A stretch of DNA of 64,000 nt, taken from the NCBI GenBank assembly GCA_014607495.2, contig CP053152.1, positions 12,321,899 to 12,385,898 on the forward strand, read 5' to 3'. Position 1 is the stretch's first letter, and the number at the start of each line of letters is the position of its first letter. Under the pieces are notes generated by a model, which saw nothing but the letters and a program-made list of their open reading frames with translations, was not told the origin of the DNA and made no database searches. This document shows, piece after piece, positions 55,721 to 64,000 of the stretch. Origin of the DNA: Carposina sasakii (Eukaryota; Arthropoda; Insecta; Lepidoptera; Carposinidae). The position numbers and the translations under genes are program-made.

Positions 55721-56943
55721 ATATTATGTAACTGTATACGCGGTACCCAGGTAAAGTAACACAGTTTTTCGGTCAAATTAATGGAGGTTAGTCATCGTGA
55801 CATTTGGTCCAATAAGAAGCCTTCATTTCGCGCCATAATTAAATGACGTGATCAAGCCTGGCTGCTATTGGGGGATACCTACATTAAAACGCCAATAAGA
55901 AAATATGTTTCATTGCCTAAGTACCTATTTATATAGCCAGTGAAATTAGTGAAATAGTGGCACAAGAAATAAAATTCTTGATATTCATAGCCAAAACCAA
56001 AATGATTCGTTTGCATTCATGTCCTTTGTTGGTTTAATGTTGTTACATTTAAGTTTTGTGGCGAAAATGTTAAATAAACAAGAAATGTCTTATTGAGCGT
56101 CTTTAAACTACCAATCAAATACAACTAAGTTATAAATGCTTTTGTATTACTTTGCTACATTGCCAATATCTTTTACACTTCCTCTCCTACCTACCTAATC
56201 ATAATATACCTTTCTTTTTTAATTAAATAAAAAGCTCTTTATAAATAAAAACATTTTATTTCAAAGAACTTCCTAAATACGTACCTCTGTATTAAGTAGA
56301 TGTAGACATTATTTTAATTGTATTGTAGGTGATTCGCGAATTAGCACAAATATGAATCGAAATTTTGAGGTTTTCTGCAAGCAGTCCTAAAGCTAAAAGA
56401 ATGTGGAATTACTATGCTCCCTACACGGGCTACTATACATACAGGATGTAAGTGACATCCAGGAAAAAATATAGTCTCTTCGCTGGTGGAGCCCTGTCTT
56501 AGCAGACTATTAGTGAAATCTTTTAGCCGTAATTAATTACTACACTGTAGTCACTATAATGTACTGTTGCATGTCTTATCTGGGTATAGTCTTTACAATA
56601 GGCAAATGTTAACCACGCTTCATTAATGTTTAATAGGTACCTAACCTAATCTCCCCTACATGCTACGAATTTGGTGAAAAATAAAATTCAAAGAATTCTT
56701 AAAAAAATAATTAATGTTTTATTTCCAGATGTAAACATCAATTAATTATGAGCATTATATAGATACAAATCTACATAATTTATTTTGGTGATTTCAAATC
56801 TTTAAATGTGCATATTGAAAACGTTAAAGCTTCCAGATTGGACAGAGACCATTTTATTGAAATAATTACCAATATTAAAAGTGTATAAAATACTAATACT
56901 TGTATAAGGGATTGTTGTCTTAAGTAATCTTATTTAATTCACT
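55721..56943. other. 3' intergenic region between CFAP299 and NOS
   Basis: CFAP299 poly(A) candidates AATAAA at 55968, 56226 and 56244; complementary-strand AATAAA at 56255-56260. No other gene. Confidence 0.4.
56226..56260. terminator. Candidate two-way poly(A) signal cluster
   Basis: Two + strand AATAAA (56226, 56244) and one - strand AATAAA (56260-56255) within 35 bp, between converging genes. Prediction only. Confidence 0.25.
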
Positions 56944-57088
56944 AACAGCCGATTATTCCAATGTTCAGATAACCTATCTGAAGAATAAAGTGAATGCTGC
57001 ATTTCTTTAAAACTTAATCAAGATAGAGACATCATCAACATTATCTTCAGATAGGCTATCACTGACCATTGAAAAAATCGACCCTAAA
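56944..57088. repeat. Palindromic MITE (GCCGATTTTTCC), copy 2
   Basis: CAGCCGATTATTCCAATGTT and CAGATAACCTATCTGAAGAA at the left mirror TCTTCAGATAGGCTATCACT and AAAAAATCGACCC at the right. Same family and length as 17324-17466. Confidence 0.72.
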
Positions 57089-57625
57089 ACAAAAAGACAA
57101 AATTAAACCATCTTTAAATGCAATAATAATACTTACATTACTGTATCTATTTTTAACTTATCACTATTTTAAACTTATTTAATTCTATCTCAGATTCAAA
57201 GTACCGTACAAAGAAGGACGGACGAGATGTTTTCGCTACACCTATCTATAATTTAACGCAACACGTCTAATATTTACCAGCAATCCACACATACAAAAAT
57301 AGTAAGCTCGGCCTACTAGAAAATAAGCACACATGCAAACCACGCCGCCATTACGGTGCTTCAATCTGTGCAGTGACAGTGACTCCGTCCGTTGTTCTTT
57401 ATGTCCATAGATGTTAGCTATCAATCAACTGATAATACTCTTGTAGGAATTCCTATAATAACTATGATATAAATATCTTATTTCCAATAGGACAGTGGTT
57501 AATAAACCAAATATTCAAATTTTAAATTAATTAGCAGCTAGGCCAATATAATGAATTTAAACCTAACCAAACATTGGCATTGAGACCCATAGAAAAAGTA
57601 CATTGAATGTACGAATACAACGAAT
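57089..57625 (-). other. NOS 3' UTR / downstream DNA
   Basis: AT-rich, no repeat pair recognised; presumably part of the NOS 3' untranslated region. Confidence 0.35.
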
Positions 57626-57736
57626 CTACGTTAGTGATTGCGAATGCGTCCTTTTAGCGTTTTCTCTGGATGCACTTTGCACTTCAGCGGTACGCAGGGT
57701 GATGCCGAATATGTCCTCGTGGTATCTGTTCTCGTC
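57626..57736 (-). CDS. NOS: NOS last coding exon
   Basis: Acceptor TTATTTTCAG|GACGAG. Encodes [20 protein letters not shown] and [16 protein letters not shown], then TAG at 57628-57626. [15 protein letters not shown] is the near-invariant NOS C-terminus. Confidence 0.93.
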   Translation of the reverse strand, partial: DENRYHEDIFGITLRTAEVQSASRENAKRTHSQSLT

Positions 57737-60700
57737 CTGAAAATAAGTGAAGAAAAAATCTTATTTTGAGCTGCGAAAAAATAGGTTTTATTAAAACTTT
57801 ACAGGTATTTGTCCGAGTTAGCATGAAGAATTAAGGCCGTTTCTATTTTTGAAAAGAGAGATGCTGGTCTACTCGTATACTCGTACTACTTATAAGCGAT
57901 GCGACGTCTCAATTTTATTCACAACTAGCGACCTGCCCCGGCTTCGCACGGGTGCAGTGCAAATACTATACATATAAACCTTCCTCGTGAATCACTCTAT
58001 CTATTTAAAAAAAACCGCATCAAAATCCGTTCCCTAGTTTGAAAAATCTAAGCATACATAGGGACGGACAGAAAGCGGCAAGCGACTCTGTTTTATAATA
58101 TGTAGTGATTGTCTTAACGTTAATGTACGAAAGTTGCCGATTCCGATAATGGGCACGGGCATTGAAACAAACTCTTACTAACTAAGGGGCACGGAACTTC
58201 TAGTTATTCAATGATGAATTGGCATAGCTTTATATATCGACATTTTCATTAATTTCGATATATTTTAACGTATAGAGCACATCCTTAATTATCTTCGTGG
58301 TCTATGGTCAGATTGAGAAAGTGGTACACAAAATTCGGTATGAGGCTCCATCTATGTATATCATTCATCTGAGGTCTCATCCCTACTCCGTGCTGTTTAC
58401 TGGGTGAGAAGTGACACCGGTAGACGCCTGGGGGGATAACTTACCAAGTGATAATTGATCAGTTATCTAGCGGGATGAAAAATTATTAAATTACTAAAAA
58501 ACTACTAAAATATATGGGTTGGTGATAGAAGGGTGAACATTTAGGGTTGTATGTATTTTTTATGCCACATAATGATATATATATATATTTTTTTTTTTTG
58601 GTGGACACCCCTTATTACTTAGGGGTTTGAAAAATAGCTAGTAGCCGATTCTCAGACCTACTGAATATGCATATAAAATTTCATAAGAATCGGTCAAGCC
58701 GTTTCGAAGGAGTATGGTAACTAACACTGTGACACGAGAATTTATATAAGATAAATCAAAAAGTATTCGGACATTTTATGGTTCAGACCAAACTAAAGTG
58801 CCAAAAGTAAAGTTATGAACATAACGCAGTTTCTTGTATTTCCATACACATTTACCCAACACATCAACTGTTATTAGAAGACTTACCATCAAAACTAAAA
58901 TGAAATTCTCCACTTCCTCATCTGACATGGAAGCATGTGTCTTCAGGATGTCCTTCAGCGTTTGCTGCACTTCTTGGGCCATCTTGCAGTCTCCACAGAC
59001 GTAGAAGTGACCATCTTCCTCAAGAAGCATACGAGTGACATCCCCTGCTTCTTCTTCTAACAATGCTTGTACATGTTTCTGAGACGAAAGAGAATGATGT
59101 AAAAAGTGTCTTAAATGTATTAAGTATATAAGTACACCTATAAATATATATATACTTTCTTTTACACGAGATTAGGCAGGTCACACAAGCAGTCTATTTT
59201 CCTTCCTTTTTAACTTTACATTACTTTTCTAACCTGTCCGAAATAATATATCCAATATGCCTAATAAACTTCTCGTAATTTATCTTATTAATAAGTGCTT
59301 AATTAAAAGGAATTAAAAATTACCTTTTCAGAGTTTGGTTCTCTCGATAAAGCTAGTTTTGTTTTAGTCAACACTCGATCTGATATCGCTTGTTGTTTCT
59401 CTTCTTTATACAAATCCATTTCATTGTTTCTGCATCCGAAGAACAACAGAATAGGTCCATATTGTGCCTTAGGATGTAGATAACTCATTTGATGTCGTCT
59501 GTGATGCCAGAAACCTCTGAAAGGTGCTATTCCGGAACCTGGTCCTACTAATATAAGAGGTGCTGATGTATCCTTGGGCAAGTGGAAACTAGGAGCCCTG
59601 TAAGAGAATGTATAGATTTCAGAAACTATGTTATTTAAATTAAATAATAAAGTTTTAGAACACCGTACTTGTAGCTTTATGATCTGTCACAACCAAACTT
59701 AATTTATAGGTACCTATGTAATAGGAATGATAGTAGCAGGTATATGTAACATAAAACTGTGCATGCAAGCATCGGTTAAGTCGCATAAAATTACGACGCA
59801 GTTGCAGCCATAAATCATAAAATTGTATTATTTATGGGAAAAAATCAACTATTTTACCGCCTAATAAACACCATAACTTCGTCGCCTGGCTTCAGATTTA
59901 GCAAGTAATTGGAGCACACTCCGAAATGCGTCGGACCGGCCCCACCTGTAACAAATTTGAATTAATTAATCTAAAATGTACATCTAAATTAACTTATTAA
60001 GGTAATTTTTGTATTTTTTTACCTTGAGATTTGTAAGTGACGACGGCGACGGTGAGATGAATCTTCTTGTTATGGGCTAGAGGTGAGGAGGAAATGGAGT
60101 AAAATCGTGGTTGCAGTCGGGGAAGTAATGCTGCTAAAAGGGATGCTTGAGGTTTGCATGATGGGTATTGCTCTAAAATTTCCCCTAAGTGCGGGTAGTA
60201 GTGATGTCGCCAGTCATCATATTTGTTTGAATCCTGAAAACAATAAATAATTATGTTACGTTTATGACTAAAGTTACCGATCACAATTAGATATTTATTT
60301 TTGGTAGATCTATGTACCTATAGATAAAAGAATAAGTAGTTAGATACATAAATTATAGTTACTATATATGAGTAAAAAGTATTTAAACTTACCATGGCTA
60401 ATTCATAAATTTTCTCAGCTTCCATAGGGTCGAAGCAAGCTTTGGCTAAGTATTTTAAGACAGTAGTTGATGGCGGTGTAGTTATATCCAAAAACCTAGT
60501 AAATATGTCCCGTATGCTCGCTGCGGGAATCCGTTCGTGAGTTTCCCATGTTTTCAATGCACCTAAAATAAAAAGCAATAAATTCAGGTAATAAAAATTA
60601 GATGCAAATTTAGCCTAGCCTAGTTATTTAGAACAATAGTTTTTAACTCAACACAATCAAAAATAAATTAATAATGAGGAGGCAATTTTTAACATAGTAA

Positions 60701-63700
60701 CATACCAGTTATGGTTAGAGTTTCTTTCATAACTTGTAATTGCATAGGTTTGTCAACGTCGACTTCTTTTACTCTATTTAATATTGTATCTACTATTTCT
60801 TTCCTATTACAAGGCATCACTCCGACATGATCACCGGGATCGTATTTGATTTCTTCCTGCAATATAAATTTTATAATTATATAACAAATAGTTACGAAGT
60901 AACATTACAGATTTTTCACACAACTTAAATTAACACTTACAAGTGGTTCTAATTCAACAAATATCGTTGCTCTGTCAGCTGTGTAATCACCTAAATGATT
61001 TGTTTGTTCAGTTGTACACCGAACAATTTGTTTTTTGTAACTCGTCGATAGGGCAGTTGCTAATGGCAAGACTGTTTTCGCTTTTCCAAATCTAACAGTT
61101 TCTTCGGAAAGTGGTAATGTTTCCAGAGCGTTTTTGGCATCTTTTACTGTGTCGTTTTCATCTAAACAGAAACTTTCACACGCCACCTGTAAACAAGGTC
61201 CATTCATGGAAATCAATTAGTAGTAAGGTACTTTTATTATTCAAATATGAATATTATGCATTCTTACATGAAATATATCAGAAGCCCACATTCGAAACTG
61301 TTGTTCTTGCCCAAACATTTCATCTCCGCAGACCAAATCTAAAATCCTTTCTCCTCCCAGCTCGCCGAGGATGTTGTCCACACTTTTACCAAAGTTACAG
61401 TATTTAGGATAAGCACTAGAGCCCAGAGCGAATACTGCGAAGCAGACATTGCTTAGTGGACCTATATGCTCTGCTGCAACTATACTACCTAAAAATATTT
61501 ATACACTTTTATTACTATAAAATTATTAATAAAGAAATGGAAAAAAATTCTTCACCCGAGTGGGAATCGAACCCACGAACTGCAAACCGTGCCAGCCGCT
61601 CTAACCACTGAGCTACCGGGTCAATTACTCGGATGACGAATTTTACCATCTCTTTTCTAAATTACATATTGGCAACGTTATTTTTCGTCCCGATAGCTAT
61701 ACACTAGCCAAATCTCGGCAAACAAAGCTAAATCCCTCAGCACAATGTTTAAAGATGAAACGATCAACCATATCCTAACGGATTATATTAATGGAGAAGT
61801 GTTATTAAATTTATTATTTTTATTAATTTATTATTTTTTAACACTAGGGTAAATGAACAAAAACATTTTGATGTAGTGTGTATTTTAAAATATTAGGGAA
61901 ATTAATAAAACGGTTCGATCCAGTGTGCCACTACACTGGTTTACTCTTGACCAAATATGTTTTAGATCATGAAAAGGAATATCGCCAACCAATGTTAAGT
62001 ATATACCTTATACTATAGTTGTAAATCTTACTTTTGTTTGAATCCAGACGAGACAGCTGTTTTTTAAACTCACTCGTCGGACTCAATACACTATTTGTTC
62101 TCATCAATGACTTAGGTGTAGGAACTTTAAAAATCCTGTAATATAAATAGAATTTAATAATACCTAATGAGGAACTGACCAAAGTTAAGGTATTAGGTAA
62201 GTACGTGTTTATGTTAATTTACTTACGATGATGTGGTGTCACTTGTTTGATCTCCGTGATTTCTTCTTTCATTATACAGCATTTCATACAAATGCTCACC
62301 AAATTCCTACAATACAGAACATCTATACATACATATAATAAAAATGTAACGGATCGCTGTCTGTACATGGAAGATATATGAGAAAAAATATTATAGGAGA
62401 CCTTTATCAACGCAATAGAACCCAAAACTATGATTTTTGGAATTTTTGTCTGTTTGTCTGTGCGTTTGTGCACGCTAATCTCAGAAACGGCTAAACCGAT
62501 TTCGATGCAGTTTTCAAGAATATATTGTGACAGGTCCCACTTAACATATAGGCTACTTTTTATCCCGGATAATTTCGACATTTTGTTTTCCCTGTAGTCC
62601 ACGCGGACGGAGTCGCGGGCGTCCACTAGTGTTGAATATAATTTAGCTCAATCTACTTGATAACGAACTTACTTATGAAATCAAACTATACTTACTACCC
62701 CATTGGCTGGAGGTTCACCATTTCCAAAAGTAGAAGTGACAATCAGCAGTAGAGTTTCATGTTCTATTGAAAACATGTCATAATCAGCCATGCAATGTAC
62801 CTAAAAACATTCCAATATGTTTATAAATAATTTGTACATTTCCTTCTAAGGTCAAAATTAACCCATCTAAGGTGTTAATGCGAAATACAACTATTTACCT
62901 GTGCATTGAAGGCGTGACCAAATATAGTTCCCAACTCCTTAGCATACTGCTCCGACTTCCCAGTTTCGGTGGCGTACAATATTGTGGCCTTAATTCTCTT
63001 AGACAGGGCACGATTGAAGAGTTTCGACGTAAACTTCACAGCTCGCGCTATTTGCTTGAAGTGGAACTTTCTCGTAGTCTTGGCGCCTCCGGTCTTGGAC
63101 CACTGATAGGACTTCCATGCTGGTTCCTGTTGATAATTGTCGTGAACTAACTCTGCCGTAACAGTACTTTTGGAAGCGTTGACTTTGCATTATTAGGAGT
63201 TTGTGTGGTGTTCTCAAATCGTATCCAGGAGCCTCAAAGTTTGTCTACTACGCTAACAATGTCAAGTTTCAAAATATCTGGCATTTTTTAAAATACGGTC
63301 AACGTGAATAAGATTTGAATTCATAGCAGATACAAGACTATAATATATAAATATATGCAATAAATAATAGATATAGAGGAGACACGGTTGATAATGTTAA
63401 ACATAGGACAGTTTGTTCCATTGTTTACAATCTCCGACAATACACGTGAAATACGATGCATGAATTTGGTTAATAATTACCACTGACTTCTTCAATACTC
63501 GTACATAATTATACATTGAAGACTGTAAGCAGTATACATGTTCATACATAGGTGTATATATATACAAGCGCCAGAAAATAGATTTCACATGTTTGAAAAA
63601 AAATACTATTATGTATTTTGTCATTTAGTTAAAAACTTACTTGATAGTCATACGAAGGTCTTAAATTGTAAAAGGCCATTTCTTGATGATAGACCGCAGT

Positions 63701-63755
63701 GAGGGAGGAAGCCATTGGTGGAACTATCCAGATCCAATCAGCAGGACAACCTCCT
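57626..63755 (-). CDS. NOS: Nitric oxide synthase, C-terminal 14 exons
   Basis: Makes nitric oxide and citrulline from arginine using NADPH, FAD, FMN, haem and calmodulin. The visible 772 residues are the reductase side of a roughly 1200-residue enzyme. In order: end of the oxygenase domain ([25 protein letters not shown]); calmodulin-binding segment ([25 protein letters not shown]); FMN domain ([34 protein letters not shown]); a basic/Ser-rich insert (about 60 residues, [12 protein letters not shown] to SRLDSNKS) where constitutive NOS carry the autoinhibitory loop; FAD domain ([19 protein letters not shown]); NADPH domain ([37 protein letters not shown]); and tail [16 protein letters not shown]. 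All 13 introns are GT-AG and phases close. The haem domain lies beyond the right edge. [11 protein letters not shown] and GDCKMA differ slightly from the usual GTGIAPFRSFW and GDVTMA. Lepidoptera may carry two NOS paralogues; I cannot say which this is. Confidence 0.94.
57922..58110 (+). repeat. Dispersed LINE-tail repeat, copy 2
   Basis: ACTAGCGACCTGCCCCGGCT, TCGCACGGGTG, AATCACTCTATCTATTT, TCCGTTCCCTAGTTTGAAAA and TTTTATAATATGTAGTGATT; same order as 5081-5290. Confidence 0.65.
58111..58589 (-). other. NOS last intron, no feature recognised
   Basis: Between two retroposon tails; nothing recognised. Confidence 0.35.
58590..58752 (+). repeat. LINE 3' tail in NOS intron
   Basis: GGTGGACACCCCTTATTACT, GCCGATTCTCAGACCTACTG, AATCGGTCAAGCCGTTTCG and GACACGAGAATTTATATAAG; recognised as a common lepidopteran RTE-like tail. 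Preceded by an (AT)n/T-run at 58570-58600. Confidence 0.5.
58887..59078 (-). CDS. NOS: NOS exon (NADPH domain end)
   Basis: Acceptor CGTCTCAG|AAACAT, donor TTGATG|GTAAGT. Encodes [40 protein letters not shown] and [13 protein letters not shown]. Confidence 0.93.
59324..59597 (-). CDS. NOS: NOS exon (NADPH-binding)
   Basis: Acceptor CTCTTACAG|GGCTCC, donor GAAAAG|GTAATT. Encodes [60 protein letters not shown] and [10 protein letters not shown]. Confidence 0.94.
59858..59945 (-). CDS. NOS: NOS exon (FAD pyrophosphate loop)
   Basis: Acceptor TGTTACAG|GTGGG, donor AGGCG|GTAAAA. Encodes [20 protein letters not shown] and DEVMVFIR. Confidence 0.92.
60023..60233 (-). CDS. NOS: NOS exon (FAD-binding)
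   Basis: Acceptor GTTTTCAG|GATT, donor CTCAAG|GTAAAA. Encodes [40 protein letters not shown] and [28 protein letters not shown] binds FAD. Confidence 0.94.
60393..60562 (-). CDS. NOS: NOS exon (connecting domain, part 2)
   Basis: Acceptor ATTTTAG|GTGCA, donor CCATG|GTAAGT. Encodes [40 protein letters not shown] and [13 protein letters not shown]. Confidence 0.92.
60706..60856 (-). CDS. NOS: NOS exon (connecting domain)
   Basis: Acceptor TATTGCAG|GAAGAA, donor ACTG|GTATGT. Encodes [20 protein letters not shown] and [19 protein letters not shown]; YxPGDHxGVxPxN is the diflavin reductase signature. Confidence 0.93.
60941..61186 (-). CDS. NOS: NOS exon (FMN-FAD connection)
   Basis: Acceptor TTTACAG|GTGGCG, donor CCACTT|GTAAGT. 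Encodes [60 protein letters not shown] and ELEPL. Confidence 0.92.
61268..61488 (-). CDS. NOS: NOS exon (FMN domain, second half)
   Basis: Acceptor ATTTTTAG|GTAGT, donor TTTCAT|GTAAGA. Encodes [40 protein letters not shown] and [20 protein letters not shown]. Confidence 0.93.
61530..61811 (-). repeat. ~290 bp repeat with tRNA-like module, copy 2
   Basis: Complement of 21290-21590 over nearly its whole length; lies in a NOS intron. Confidence 0.75.
61553..61622 (-). repeat. tRNA-like module in NOS intron
   Basis: - strand GACCCGGTAGCTCAGTGG, TTAGAGC and CGTGGGTTCGATTCCCAC. The A- and B-boxes are intact and the anticodon arm is degenerate; same as 21481-21553. Confidence 0.65.
62032..62135 (-). 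CDS. NOS: NOS exon (autoinhibitory-type insert)
   Basis: Acceptor TATTACAG|GATT, donor ACAAAA|GTAAGA. Encodes [20 protein letters not shown] and [14 protein letters not shown]: Ser/Thr and basic residues, no FMN contacts. Confidence 0.9.
62227..62306 (-). CDS. NOS: NOS exon (FMN domain to insert)
   Basis: Acceptor TATTGTAG|GAATTT, donor TCATC|GTAAGT. Encodes [20 protein letters not shown] and TSDTTS; start of the variable autoinhibitory-type insert. Confidence 0.9.
62325..62629 (+). mobile_element. Non-autonomous Helitron in a NOS intron
   Basis: Ends ACGCGGACGGAGTCGCGGGC then GTCCACTAGT with CTAG at 62626-62629, the same hairpin/terminus as 12140-12169. The body (GCTAATCTCAGAAACGGCT) has no protein. 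It fills most of the 389 bp intron; the 5' boundary is approximate. Confidence 0.65.
62696..62800 (-). CDS. NOS: NOS exon (FMN domain)
   Basis: Acceptor TTTTTAG|GTACAT, donor GGGGTA|GTAAGT. Encodes [20 protein letters not shown] and [15 protein letters not shown], the second FMN-binding loop. Confidence 0.92.
62899..63150 (-). CDS. NOS: NOS exon (calmodulin site, start of FMN domain)
   Basis: Donor GCACAG|GTAAAT. Encodes [20 protein letters not shown], the calmodulin helix [40 protein letters not shown] and [14 protein letters not shown]. The acceptor at 63150 (GGCAGAG|TTAGTT) is chosen to keep phase and is the least certain splice site in the gene. Confidence 0.85.
63641..63755 (-). CDS. 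NOS: NOS exon (end of oxygenase domain)
   Basis: Acceptor ATTTTAG|AGGAGG, donor CAA|GTAAGT. One base completes the previous codon, then [38 protein letters not shown]. Confidence 0.92.
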
Positions 63756-64000
63756 CTAAAATATAAAAGTGGGTTATTGTATCAGAGTATTATACTATAA
63801 TTATAGTTGCTTTTTGTTAACACGTTAGTACTTTACATTATAAAAAATTGGTTTTAGAAAATAACCCATAACAATATACCCACATTGTATGCCAAATACA
63901 GGAAAGTTTATTATTTCACTTATTTCATGCTTGTTTATTCTAGTACACTAACACTACCCTTACTTTGATTTAAATTTAAATATACATTAGATTCTGAAAT

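Overview
The window is AT-rich animal nuclear DNA, almost certainly from a lepidopteran (moth or butterfly). The evidence is three intron-containing genes with GT-AG splice sites plus a dense mixture of insect transposons: a Transib DNA transposon, lepidopteran-style Helitron ends, RTE-like and other non-LTR tails, an R4/Dong-like LINE, a Ty3/gypsy element and many hairpin MITEs. There are no operons, CRISPR arrays or prokaryotic signals.

Genes. (1) An annexin of the AnxB11 type on the + strand. Its last five coding exons lie at 10477-16210, and the N-terminal exons are off the left side or not recognisable. (2) A complete four-exon CFAP299 homologue on the + strand, 52392-55720, 238 aa, with exon phases that join without conflict. 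(3) The 3' two-thirds of a nitric oxide synthase gene on the - strand, 14 coding exons from 63755 down to the stop at 57626. These exons cover the end of the oxygenase domain, the calmodulin-binding segment, the FMN domain with its autoinhibitory insert, the FAD and NADPH domains and the C-terminal tail. CFAP299 and NOS converge tail to tail across 1.9 kb.

Mobile DNA. 1-3230 is a Transib (RAG1-related) element with about 155 bp inverted repeats and a transposase broken in at least four places; the window begins about four bases inside it. 32849-38536 is a Ty3/gypsy LTR retrotransposon that looks intact: two LTRs of 497 bp with no difference seen, and one 1373-codon gag-pol frame whose first 15 codons lie inside the 5' LTR. 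46018-47083 and 47084-48741 are two non-LTR elements; the second carries a restriction-like endonuclease and sits inside the ATT-repeat tail of the first. A Helitron tail with helicase C-terminus lies at 11677-12169. Paired copies of at least six MITE or foldback families are scattered through introns and intergenic DNA.

Between the annexin (ends 16210) and CFAP299 (starts 52392) there are about 36 kb in which I see no host exon, only transposon-derived and unassigned AT-rich DNA. No previously undescribed multi-gene system is visible. The observations most worth a second look are the LTR/gag overlap in the gypsy element, the LINE-in-LINE-tail insertion, the decayed Transib with well-preserved ends, and several nested, interleaved or near-perfect palindromes.
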